DNA from: Acidobacteriota bacterium | GTDB taxonomy: Bacteria; Acidobacteriota; Polarisedimenticolia; JAPUIV01 | Reading direction: 5' to 3' | Assembly (NCBI GenBank): GCA_027296665.1 | Contig: JAPUIV010000225.1 | Location: 1-12,220, forward strand | Length of the DNA: 12,220 bases | Shown: in pieces, positions 1-7,676 of the stretch | Layout of the letters: the number at the start of each line of letters is the position of its first letter | Numbering within the stretch: position 1 is the stretch's first letter | Translations under genes and position numbers: made by a program | The notes under the pieces: generated by a model | Told to the model about the DNA's origin: nothing | Seen by the model: the letters and a program-made list of their open reading frames with translations, nothing else | Databases searched by the model: none

Positions 1-456
1 ATGATGAAACTTCGGATCGAGTATCCGAAACACAAGGAAGAAAGAGAGATTCTGGACCGGATGTCGAGCCTCGACATCCCCACTCCGGATAGCGTGATCA
101 GTCTTGAGGAGATCCTGGAGGTGCAGAGAACCGTACAGGAAGTATATGTCGATGACCGGATCAAGGAGTACATCCTCCAGATCGTGTTCGCCACCAGGGA
201 ACCGAAAGAGTACGGCCTGGACCTTGCCGGACTGATCCAGTACGGCGCATCCCCGCGCGCCAGCATCTTTCTCCTCCAGGCAGCTCGGGCCCACGCCTTC
301 ATACGCGGCCGGGGTTTCGTTACGCCCGAAGACATCAAGGCGATTGGCCCCGATGTTCTTCGCCACCGGATCCTCCTGACCTACGAGGCGGAGGCGGAGG
401 AGGTGACTTCCGATGGAATCATCCAGCAGATCTTCGACGCGGTCGAGGTTCCCTGA
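1..456 (+). CDS. MoxR-family AAA+ ATPase, C-terminal part (5' end outside window)
   Basis: This is the C-terminal 151 residues of a MoxR-type AAA+ ATPase. The family is usually around 320-350 residues, so the Walker A and B half lies before the window. The first Met-Met-Lys is not the true start: in MoxR proteins the same segment follows the 'LDRF' motif inside the AAA core. The visible part contains the sensor-2 motif GASPRA (residues 82-87, with the arginine that contacts nucleotide) and the family's VLRHRI motif (119-124), followed by the C-terminal helical lid. MoxR proteins are thought to act as ATP-dependent chaperones for vWA-domain proteins, and the next genes are exactly such partners (DUF58, BatA, BatB). 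The 3' end overlaps the DUF58 gene by 44 nt. The family call is firm; the specific client is inferred. Confidence 0.93.
   Translation: MMKLRIEYPKHKEEREILDRMSSLDIPTPDSVISLEEILEVQRTVQEVYVDDRIKEYILQIVFATREPKEYGLDLAGLIQYGASPRASIFLLQAARAHAFIRGRGFVTPEDIKAIGPDVLRHRILLTYEAEAEEVTSDGIIQQIFDAVEVP
398..405 (+). promoter_or_regulatory. Shine-Dalgarno for the DUF58 gene (inside moxR)
   Basis: AGGAGGTG lies within the moxR coding sequence, 7 nt before the ATG at 413. This near-perfect ribosome binding site supports the start at 413 and therefore a real 44-nt gene overlap rather than a later start. Confidence 0.75.
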
Positions 457-1342
457 CGGAACCCTGGATACCCGTGAGATCCTTAAAAGGGTGCGGAGGA
501 TCGCCCTGCGCACCAACCGCCTGGTGAACGAAAGCCTGGGCGGTCAATACCATAGCGTATTCAAGGGGCGGGGAATGGAGTTCTCCGAGGTGCGGGAGTA
601 CACGCTGGGGGACGATGTACGGACAATTGACTGGAACGTCACCTCGCGGACCGGATCGTTGCACGTCAAAAAGTTCGTCGAGGAAAGGGAACTGACAGTG
701 GTCTTGCTCCTCGATGCCAGCGGGTCCGGGGAGTTCGGGAGCGTGAACCGATTCAAACGGGAAATGGCTGCGGAGGTATGCGCCTTGTTGGCCTTTTCAG
801 CCATTCAGAACAACGACCGCGTCGGCCTGATCGTCTTCACCGACATCATTGAAACCTACGTCCCGCCGCGAAAGGGGACCAATCATGTTCTGCGGGTGAT
901 CCGCGAGGCCTTGTTCTTCCGGCCCCGGCATCTGGGAACCGATCTCGGCAAGGCCTTGGAATACCTGGTTCGAGTGCTCCGAAAAAGGAGTGTCGTTTTC
1001 CTCCTTTCCGATTTTCTCGCCGAGGATTATGAGAAACCTCTCCGGGTCGCCAATCAAAAACACGACCTGATCGCCATTCCCATCGTGGATCCCCGCGAAC
1101 ACGAAATGCCTGATGTTGGCTGGATCGAGCTGGAAGACGCCGAGACCGGCGAAACCCTTCTACTCGATTCCTCCCGCCCCCAACTCCGCGAAACCTTTGC
1201 ACGGCGGACCCTCGAACTGGAACGGGAACGCCTCGATCAATTCAAGAAGATCGGTCTAGACGTGATCCCACTGCAGACCGACCGCCGGTACGATCGACCG
1301 TTGATCTCCTTTTTTGAACAGCGGGCCCGACGGTTCCGGTGA
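413..1342 (+). CDS. DUF58 family vWA-like protein
   Basis: A 309-residue soluble DUF58 protein, the usual partner encoded directly after MoxR. The conserved DUF58 block is clear: GRGMEFSEVREY (52-63), then GDDVRTIDWN (66-75) and VKKFVEERE (85-93). A vWA-like fold follows with an apparently intact MIDAS metal site: DASGS (D101, S103, S105), T176 in GTDL, and D200 in LLSDF. No signal peptide or membrane segment is seen, so it probably acts in the cytoplasm as a MoxR substrate or adaptor. The ATG at 413 is preceded by a strong Shine-Dalgarno inside moxR. The gene ends in a GTGA overlap with the next start. Its biochemical activity is not established for the family. Confidence 0.93.
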   Translation: MESSSRSSTRSRFPDGTLDTREILKRVRRIALRTNRLVNESLGGQYHSVFKGRGMEFSEVREYTLGDDVRTIDWNVTSRTGSLHVKKFVEERELTVVLLLDASGSGEFGSVNRFKREMAAEVCALLAFSAIQNNDRVGLIVFTDIIETYVPPRKGTNHVLRVIREALFFRPRHLGTDLGKALEYLVRVLRKRSVVFLLSDFLAEDYEKPLRVANQKHDLIAIPIVDPREHEMPDVGWIELEDAETGETLLLDSSRPQLRETFARRTLELERERLDQFKKIGLDVIPLQTDRRYDRPLISFFEQRARRFR

Positions 1343-2352
1343 AACACAGGGGCATATTCCTGGCTCTCCTGTTCGGGTTGCTCCTGCCGCCCGGCTCCCG
1401 GCCATTCGCGGAGGATCCCCCCGTTGCCGGTATCGCAGTGGCAACCACGGTTGATCGAAGGGCAATCACGGTAGGCGATCCAGTACGGGTGACTCTCACC
1501 ATTCGCGCCGATTCGGGCTTCGCCGTTTCCCCCGTTCCGATCCGGGGGCAGGTCGGTCCCTTTTCGGTGGGCGAGATTTCCGATCCTGTGCGTCGTGCCC
1601 GGGACCAGGGTGGGGAAGAGATCGTTTATCGGTTTGATGTCACTGCCTTCCGGACCGGGAATTTCACCCTTCCGGCCATTTCCGTTCGGGCGACCCGGAT
1701 CGATACCGGGGCCGAAACCGTCGGCGCCTCCCGCCCGGTGGAGATCTCGGTCTCCTCCGTTCTCACCGACGCCTCCCGCGAGCCGGCCGACATCAAGAAT
1801 CAGGTTTTCCTGGCCGCGGGTTGGAGCGTGTGGCTGTGGTCCCTGGTGCTGCTGGCCGGGGTTGCCGGATTCCTGGTGTACCTGCGATGGTTCCGAAAAA
1901 AGAAAAACATGGAATTCAGCCTGGACGTGAAGCATCAGGTTCCCGCCCACGAATGGGCCTTGACCCGCCTCCGCGCTCTTCTCGATTCCGATAGGCTCCG
2001 GCGGGGTGAAATAAAACAGTTCTTCATAGAACTTTCGGAGATTCACAAGGGATACCTTAACCGGCGTTTCCAGATCCTCACACTGGAGCGCACCACCGAT
2101 GAGGTCATCGGTTCCCTCCGCTTCGCCCGGGTGGGTGTGAACGTGGTCCAGGGTTCCATGAGCCTCCTGACCGGATGCGATCTGGTGAAATTCGCCGGTC
2201 ACGTTCCGGCGGAGGAAACCATCCGAAAACTGATAGATCTGGCCCATCGGTTCATCGACGAGACCCGTTTGCCTCTCTTCGCGACGCACAGGACATCACC
2301 GGGTGATCCTGGCCGGCCCTTACGGGCGGTGCGGACCTCGGGGGGGGAATAG
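1339..2352 (+). CDS. Short BatD-like membrane-anchored protein
   Basis: A 337-residue protein with an N-terminal signal peptide (hydrophobic residues about 5-17), a periplasmic beta-rich domain (about 28-142), one transmembrane helix (about 163-184) followed by RWFRKKK, and a cytoplasmic helical C-terminus. The periplasmic part has the 'VDRRAITVGDPVRVTLTI' pattern typical of BatD-type domains, and the tail (about 205-310, with AHEWALTRL and IKQFFIELSEIHKGYL) resembles tails of short proteins found between DUF58 and BatA in other Bat operons. It is a compact, one-domain relative of the full BatD encoded at 5072. The GTG start overlaps the DUF58 stop (GTGA). No clear Shine-Dalgarno is seen, so translation probably depends on coupling. 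Exact function is unknown; an accessory part of the Bat membrane complex is the inference. Confidence 0.8.
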   Translation: MKHRGIFLALLFGLLLPPGSRPFAEDPPVAGIAVATTVDRRAITVGDPVRVTLTIRADSGFAVSPVPIRGQVGPFSVGEISDPVRRARDQGGEEIVYRFDVTAFRTGNFTLPAISVRATRIDTGAETVGASRPVEISVSSVLTDASREPADIKNQVFLAAGWSVWLWSLVLLAGVAGFLVYLRWFRKKKNMEFSLDVKHQVPAHEWALTRLRALLDSDRLRRGEIKQFFIELSEIHKGYLNRRFQILTLERTTDEVIGSLRFARVGVNVVQGSMSLLTGCDLVKFAGHVPAEETIRKLIDLAHRFIDETRLPLFATHRTSPGDPGRPLRAVRTSGGE

Positions 2353-3342
2353 ATGATCCGCATGGCCAACCCCTGGTTCCTCCTTCTTCTCGCCCTTCTG
2401 CCCGGCCTCTATCTGCTGCATCGATGGGTCGGCAAGAAGGCCCGGGCCACTCTCATCTTCTCCGATATCTCCTTGCTGAAGTCGATTTCGGGTCCTGCCT
2501 GGTTCCGGCACATTCCCTTGCTCCTCCGGTTCGCCGTTCTCCTGCTGGCCATTATCGCCCTGTCCAGGCCCCAGTCGGGTGCCCGTGAGGAGGTGATTCT
2601 CACCGAGGGGGTCGACATCGTCATGGCGATTGATATATCGGGAAGTATGGCGGCTGAGGATTTTAAACCGAAAAACCGCCTGCACGTGGCAAAACTGGTG
2701 GTTGAGAAATTCATTCAGGGGCGCCAGAACGACCGGATTGGGCTGGTCACCTTCGCTGATTACAGCTACACGAAATGTCCCTTGACCCTGGATTACCAGA
2801 TTCTCGGCACCCTGCTGGAGAACGTCCAGATCGCCCCCCGCGGTGAGGACGGCACGGCCATCGGCATGGGGTTGGCCACCGCGGTGAATCGCTTGAGAAA
2901 ATCGGTCGCCGAGAGCAGGGTGATCATTCTGCTGACCGACGGCCGGAACAACCGAGGAAAGATCGACCCCGAAACCGCGGCGGAGATTGCCAGTTCGCTG
3001 GGAATCCGGGTCCACACGATCGGGGTCGGCACCGAGGGAACGGCCCCCTTTCCGGTCAACGATCCGCTCCTGGGCCGCCGCCAGGTTTTCCTTCCGGCCT
3101 CGCTCGACGAAGATTCCCTGAGGAAGATTGCGAAAAAGACCAAGGGGCTTTACTTCAGGGCCACCGACACCGATTCCCTCGCCACCATCTTCCGGCGAAT
3201 CGACCAAATGGAAAAAACGGAGATTCAGTCAAAGGAGTATGTCCGGTACTCCGAACTGTTCCCTTTTTTCCTCCTCCCTGCCTCCCTTCTGCTGGGGACC
3301 GAACTGGTTTTTCGCCAGACACGGTTCCGGAGGATTCCGTGA
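2353..3342 (+). CDS. batA: BatA, membrane vWA-domain protein
   Basis: A 329-residue protein with the BatA layout: two N-terminal transmembrane helices (about 5-24 and 53-71), a vWA domain (about 87-285) and a C-terminal transmembrane helix (about 301-319). The MIDAS metal site looks intact: DISGS (D94, S96, S98), T168 in GTAI and D196 in LLTDG. Between the helices lies the 'RATLIFSDISLLK' segment common in BatA and BatB proteins. In the Bacteroidetes and spirochaete systems BatA is an inner-membrane protein linked to oxygen or stress tolerance, though the mechanism is disputed. The start at 2353 directly follows the previous stop and has a G-rich stretch upstream; a second ATG at 2362 is possible. 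A downstream batB of related design overlaps by one base. Confidence 0.93.
   Translation: MIRMANPWFLLLLALLPGLYLLHRWVGKKARATLIFSDISLLKSISGPAWFRHIPLLLRFAVLLLAIIALSRPQSGAREEVILTEGVDIVMAIDISGSMAAEDFKPKNRLHVAKLVVEKFIQGRQNDRIGLVTFADYSYTKCPLTLDYQILGTLLENVQIAPRGEDGTAIGMGLATAVNRLRKSVAESRVIILLTDGRNNRGKIDPETAAEIASSLGIRVHTIGVGTEGTAPFPVNDPLLGRRQVFLPASLDEDSLRKIAKKTKGLYFRATDTDSLATIFRRIDQMEKTEIQSKEYVRYSELFPFFLLPASLLLGTELVFRQTRFRRIP
3329..3334 (+). promoter_or_regulatory. Shine-Dalgarno for batB-batC
   Basis: GGAGGA at the end of batA lies 4 nt before a GTG at 3339 and 7 nt before the ATG at 3342. The spacing favours the ATG at 3342, giving a TGATG stop-start junction. Confidence 0.6.
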
Positions 3343-5075
3343 TGCGGTTTGGCCGGCCCGAAATCTTGTGGGTTTTTCTTGTCTTGCCTCTTCTGGTTCC
3401 TCTGATCATGTGGAGCGTTCGCCGGCGCCGGCGAACCCTGAGGAGTTTTGGAAAACCGGAAATCCTCAAACGTCTCCTCCCCAGCATTCCCTGGGAGTGG
3501 CGTTTTATCCGGGGCGGGGCGCTCCTCCTCGGGGCCTTATTTTTTCTTTTCGCCGCGGCGGAACCCCAGTGGGGGAGCCGGAATGAAACCCTGCACCTGC
3601 AGGGCGTCGATATCGTGGTAACCCTGGATACTTCCCGGAGCATGCTGGCGGAAGATATCTCTCCCAACCGGCTGGAACGGGCCAAGGCGGAAATTTCCCA
3701 GTTTCTCAGATCTCTCCACGGAGACCGGGTTGCCCTGGTTCCCTTCGCGGGGACCAGTTACATTCACTGTCCCTTGACCTCGGATTACGCGGCGGTCCGG
3801 ATCTTCCTGGAAATTCTAGACGCCGGGCTATTGCCGGTGCCCGGGACCGCAATCGGGGATGCCATCCGCACGTCCCTCAAGGCATTTCCCGACGGGCAGG
3901 GGAGGCATCAGGTAATCCTGCTGCTGACCGATGGCGAGGATCATGGCAGCGATCCCCTGGGAGCCGCCCGGGAGGCCTCGGAACGAGGAGTCCGGATCTT
4001 CACCATCGGACTCGGTTCCCCCGCCGGAGAGTTGATTCCCATCCGGCGGGAATCGGGGAAGATCCAGGGCTACGAAAAGGATGAAAAGGGACAGGTGGTG
4101 ACCACCCGGCTCGATGAAACGACCCTGGAAAAGATCTCGCTGGCCACCGGCGGAGCCTATTACCGATCCACATCCGGAGAGATGGAACTGGACAGGCTGA
4201 TCGAGACGATCCAGGGGATGGGAAAAAGAGAATACGAGGGCAGGAACGCGATTCGCCTCGAGCACCGGTACCAGATCCCCCTGGCGGTGGCTTTACTGCT
4301 TCTGGTCCTGGAGTTCTGTCTTCCCCTTTCCCTGCCGCGGTGGTCGGCCAGGGCATCGCGATCGAGATGGGGAAAAGGCCTTACCACCGCCCTGATGGCC
4401 GTTCTTTTCCTGATTGCAGGCGCGCCGGCCATCGCCGGTTCCGCGGCAGCAAAGGTCCGGCAGGGAAACAAGCTGTACACGGAAGGGAACTACCAGGAAG
4501 CGATGAAGAAATATACCGAAGCCCAGATCGAACTCCCCGATGCTCCGCAGGTGCGCTACAACCAGGGAAACGTCCTGTACCGTCTGGGAAGGTACCCGGA
4601 GGCGCTGGAAGAATACCGGCGGGCCCGCTCGACCCCGGATCGTGTCCTTTCCCAGGCGACTCATTTCAATATCGGGAACACACTTTTTCGGATGGGGACC
4701 TACGAGGATGCAATCGTTTCCTACGAACAGGCTCTCACGCTCGATCCCTCCGATGTCGACGCAAAGCGGAATCTGGAACTCGCCGCGGCCCTCCTGAAAC
4801 AACAGGAGGAACAAAAGCAGGAGCAACAGGAACAAGGAGAGCAGGAGCCGGATGAGCAACCATCGTCCGAAGAAACCCCCGAACCGCAGGCGGGTGAGGA
4901 GGAAAAACCGACACCTGAAACCCGGCCGGAACCGAATCCCAGTGAGGATCATCGGATGAGCCGGGAAGAGGCGTTGCGGATCCTGGACGCCCTTCAAGAG
5001 GATGAAAAGGAGAGCCTTCTCAGGGGACTCCGGCTACCCAAGGAAGGTCGGGCGCGAGGGGGAAAGAACTGGTGA
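3342..5075 (+). CDS. BatB-BatC fusion: membrane vWA domain joined to TPR domain
   Basis: A 577-residue protein that joins two proteins often encoded separately. The BatB half (residues about 1-330) has two N-terminal transmembrane helices (about 9-25 and 57-73), a vWA domain with MIDAS residues D96, S98, S100 (in DTSRSM), T169 and D197, and a third transmembrane helix (about 311-330). A fourth hydrophobic stretch (about 347-367) ends in an Ala-rich signal-like segment. The BatC half follows: three TPR-like units (about 369-472), a Gln/Glu-rich then Pro/Glu-rich low-complexity stretch (about 484-535), and the BatC-type tail SREEALRILDALQEDEKES. The fourth helix probably corresponds to the former BatC signal peptide, placing the TPRs in the periplasm; this topology is inferred. 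A GTG at 3339 is an alternative start adding one residue. The stop overlaps the batD start. Confidence 0.9.
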   Translation: MRFGRPEILWVFLVLPLLVPLIMWSVRRRRRTLRSFGKPEILKRLLPSIPWEWRFIRGGALLLGALFFLFAAAEPQWGSRNETLHLQGVDIVVTLDTSRSMLAEDISPNRLERAKAEISQFLRSLHGDRVALVPFAGTSYIHCPLTSDYAAVRIFLEILDAGLLPVPGTAIGDAIRTSLKAFPDGQGRHQVILLLTDGEDHGSDPLGAAREASERGVRIFTIGLGSPAGELIPIRRESGKIQGYEKDEKGQVVTTRLDETTLEKISLATGGAYYRSTSGEMELDRLIETIQGMGKREYEGRNAIRLEHRYQIPLAVALLLLVLEFCLPLSLPRWSARASRSRWGKGLTTALMAVLFLIAGAPAIAGSAAAKVRQGNKLYTEGNYQEAMKKYTEAQIELPDAPQVRYNQGNVLYRLGRYPEALEEYRRARSTPDRVLSQATHFNIGNTLFRMGTYEDAIVSYEQALTLDPSDVDAKRNLELAAALLKQQEEQKQEQQEQGEQEPDEQPSSEETPEPQAGEEEKPTPETRPEPNPSEDHRMSREEALRILDALQEDEKESLLRGLRLPKEGRARGGKNW

Positions 5076-6886
5076 GGTCAACACCTTTTTTCCTTGCGGC
5101 CATGTTCCTGTTACCGGTCATCGCGGCCGAAATCGTCCCCGGTGCATACTCCGCGAATGGAGAAATCTCGGCGGTGGCAAGGGTGGACCAGGAGACCGCG
5201 GTTCTTGGCGAGGAGTTCCATCTGACGGTGGAAATAAGGGGCGCCCTGGCGGCCCAGGCAAAACCGCCCGATCTTTTCAGCCTCAAGGACTTCCGTGTAC
5301 TCGGGTATCCTGGCGTTCAATCGCGCTACCAATTCATCAATGGCCGGGCCTCCTTCACGAAAAGTTTCCGGTACACCCTGATGCCGGAACAAGCGGGCCA
5401 GTTCACCATACCTCCCGTGACGGTCCAGGTGGGGAACCTGAAGGTGGTGACCCGGAAGGTTGAGGTCCGAGTGGTGAAAGGAAACGGTCCAGGGAGGCCG
5501 GGTCGAAACAACGGCAGCAGCGGGCGGGATCCGAGGCGTGCGGAAGTCGTCCGGGCCGTGACGGAACTGGACAAGGAAGAGGCATTTCTCGGCGAGCAGG
5601 TGACCCTCAAATTCCTCATTCTCACGCCGAAGGAGATCCGCGGCCTGGAATTGATTGATCAACCGGCATTCCCGGGCTTCTGGGTCGAGGAGTTACCGAA
5701 GAGTCCGGACCGAGACATCCGGCGGGTCCGTCGCGACGGCGATTCCCACATCGAATACACCGTCATGAAACGCGCCCTGTTTGCGAGCCAGACCGGGGAA
5801 CTGGTCATCGAACCGGTGATCTTTGCGGTAACCGTCCCCCGCCTGAATTCCGATTCGTTCAGATCCTTCCTGTTTGAATCGCGCCAGACATTGCACAGAA
5901 GGACCGATCGCCGGACCGTCAGGATCCTTCCTTTACCCACAGAGAACCGTCCGGAAGATTTCCGCGGGGCAGTGGGGCAGTACCGGCTTACCGTATCCGC
6001 ACAACCCCACGAGGTGGAGGTGAACGATGCTATCACCCTGCGGGTAACGGTCCAGGGCAATGGCAATCTCAGCACCCTGGAAGCCCCCATCCTGAGAACA
6101 CCGGACGAAATCCGGCGGTACGACCCCCAGATCGACGAGGAATGGTCCACGAAAGATACCGTGTTATCCGGGCGCAAGACATGGGAATACGTGCTGGTTC
6201 CGAGGGTTCCGGGCACGCATACCATTCCGCCGGTCCGGTTCTCGTACTTCGATCCCCAAAAACGGGAATACCTGACCCTCAAGGGGAATCCTCTGGTCCT
6301 TCAGGTGGCAAAAGGGGATTCGACTCTGTTCGGCCGGCAGTTCGGCTCGGGGCACGGCGCCCTTGTGGCCCAGGGACGGGACATCCATTTCATCAAGAGC
6401 TTGGGGGGGAGGCTGCGCCGCCAAATGGACCCGCTCTATCAAAATCGCCTGATCCCACTGGCCCTGATCTTTCCCGCAATTGCCAACGGGATCCTGTTAG
6501 TTTCCATCCGGCGGAAACGCCATAACGAAGCCAACCGGCACCTATTCCGAAAACGCCAGGCCTGGAGCCGTGCCCGCAGGGAGCTGCGGAATATTGAAGA
6601 CCGATTGGGCGCCGGGAGGCCGCAATTTTATTCCACCCTGTCCCGTATCCTGAACGAATATCTCTCCGCCAAGTTTGACCTGTCCCCCTCGGGTTTTACC
6701 AGGGAGAAGGTCATTTCCCTGCTCGCCGATGCCGGCATCACCATCGACCTTTCCAGGCAACTCTCCGACTGCCTGGAGGCCTGCGACGAGGCGAGGTTTA
6801 CCGGAAATTCACAAACTCCATCGGGAAAGAGGGAATTGCTGGACCGGTCAAAACAGACACTTGCCAGCCTGGAGGAGCGGTTGTGA
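5072..6886 (+). CDS. batD: BatD, large periplasmic protein with one membrane anchor
   Basis: A 604-residue BatD family protein. A signal peptide (about 1-19, or to 28) is followed by repeated beta-sandwich domains: one at about 31-136, a second at about 157-288 after a Gly/Arg-rich linker (137-156), and a third at about 300-413. Repeat openings are recognisable as 'ARVDQETAVLGEEFHLTVEI', 'AVTELDKEEAFLGEQVTLKF' and 'LTVSAQPHEVEVNDAITLRV'. One transmembrane helix (about 460-479) leads to a basic stretch and a cytoplasmic helical tail with FYSTLSRILNEYL. Length and layout match BatD. The GTG start sits in a GTGA overlap with the batBC stop, preceded by a GAGGGGGAAAG stretch. It probably scaffolds the envelope side of the Bat complex; no enzymatic motif is visible. 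Confidence 0.92.
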   Translation: MRSTPFFLAAMFLLPVIAAEIVPGAYSANGEISAVARVDQETAVLGEEFHLTVEIRGALAAQAKPPDLFSLKDFRVLGYPGVQSRYQFINGRASFTKSFRYTLMPEQAGQFTIPPVTVQVGNLKVVTRKVEVRVVKGNGPGRPGRNNGSSGRDPRRAEVVRAVTELDKEEAFLGEQVTLKFLILTPKEIRGLELIDQPAFPGFWVEELPKSPDRDIRRVRRDGDSHIEYTVMKRALFASQTGELVIEPVIFAVTVPRLNSDSFRSFLFESRQTLHRRTDRRTVRILPLPTENRPEDFRGAVGQYRLTVSAQPHEVEVNDAITLRVTVQGNGNLSTLEAPILRTPDEIRRYDPQIDEEWSTKDTVLSGRKTWEYVLVPRVPGTHTIPPVRFSYFDPQKREYLTLKGNPLVLQVAKGDSTLFGRQFGSGHGALVAQGRDIHFIKSLGGRLRRQMDPLYQNRLIPLALIFPAIANGILLVSIRRKRHNEANRHLFRKRQAWSRARRELRNIEDRLGAGRPQFYSTLSRILNEYLSAKFDLSPSGFTREKVISLLADAGITIDLSRQLSDCLEACDEARFTGNSQTPSGKRELLDRSKQTLASLEERL

Positions 6887-7674
6887 ATCGATTCCGCATC
6901 AAGAATTTCCCAATAGTGGCTGTCGTGATGCTGGCCGGGGCCTTTCCTCTCGCCGCGGTTCCAAGCGATCCCGTTCAGGATCTGGAAGAGAGATTCATGG
7001 AGGCGAATCAGTTGTACGAGAAGGGTCTGTACCGGGAGGCGGTGGCGGAATACGAGGCGATAAGGCAATACGGCATCGAGAACGAAAAGCTGTATTACAA
7101 CCTGGGGAATACCTATTTCAAGACGAACGACCTGGGACGTTCCTTGTTAAATTTCGAGCGTGCCTACCAGATCGATCCGGGCGACAGTGAAATCAGGGAA
7201 AACCTCGAATTCGCCCGGTCACTCGTCTATGACCGGATCGTTGTTCCACCGCCGCCCTTTCCCTTCAAGCAATTCCTGAGTCTCCATCGCTCGATCTCCA
7301 TCAATGCCGAGACCTGGATCCTGCTCCTGGTGTACTTCGCCGCTTCAGGACAGATGACCGGATTCCTCCTGGCCACTCGCAAGGAATGGAGAAAAGGGCT
7401 GCTCTACGGCATGTTCGTCTCGATATTGCTCTGCCTGGGATTGTCCTTTTCGCTCGGAATGAGGATCCATGCCCTCCAAAACTTCGATGAGGGAATCATT
7501 ATCACCGACACCGTGGAGGTTCGAAGCGGCCCGGGAGATGAGGAAACCGTTCTGTTCACCATCCACGAGGGAGTCAAGGCGAAGGTTCAAAACGAAAGGA
7601 GGGAATGGACGCAAGTATCGTTCCCCAACGGCTGGAATGGATGGATCCCGAGTGACAGCGTGGAGAAGATTTAG
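6883..7674 (+). CDS. batE: BatE-like protein: TPR repeats, two TM helices, bacterial SH3 domain
   Basis: A 263-residue protein with a signal peptide (about 1-25), two TPR units (about 36-69 and 70-103, including LYYNLGNTYFKTNDL and the TPR-like end 'AYQIDPGDSEIRENLEFA'), a Pro-rich turn (122-127), two transmembrane helices (about 143-163 and 172-193) and a C-terminal SH3-type domain (about 204-262, with VEVRSGPG and WTQVSF plus GWIPSD). This layout is that of BatE in Bat operons. Bacterial SH3 domains often bind cell-wall peptides or protein partners. Two TM helices put both the TPR and SH3 parts on the periplasmic side. The GTG start overlaps the batD stop (GTGA) and has GGAGGA 6 nt upstream. 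The role is inferred from family and position. Confidence 0.88.
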   Translation: MNRFRIKNFPIVAVVMLAGAFPLAAVPSDPVQDLEERFMEANQLYEKGLYREAVAEYEAIRQYGIENEKLYYNLGNTYFKTNDLGRSLLNFERAYQIDPGDSEIRENLEFARSLVYDRIVVPPPPFPFKQFLSLHRSISINAETWILLLVYFAASGQMTGFLLATRKEWRKGLLYGMFVSILLCLGLSFSLGMRIHALQNFDEGIIITDTVEVRSGPGDEETVLFTIHEGVKAKVQNERREWTQVSFPNGWNGWIPSDSVEKI

Positions 7675-7676
7675 AC

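Noticed and set aside
1..456. A complete small 151-residue protein starting at the first ATG
   Set aside because: The sequence starts mid-domain relative to MoxR proteins, and the ATG at base 1 is a product of where the window was cut.
1237..2289. Open frame of 350 codons on the minus strand opposite the short BatD-like gene
   Set aside because: It lies fully antisense to a gene with signal peptide, TM helix and operon overlaps; its translation is Gly/Pro/Arg/His-rich with no recognisable domain, as expected for a shadow frame in GC-rich DNA.
2320..3207. Open frame of 295 codons on the minus strand opposite batA
   Set aside because: Shadow of batA, whose vWA motifs are intact; no start context or domain.
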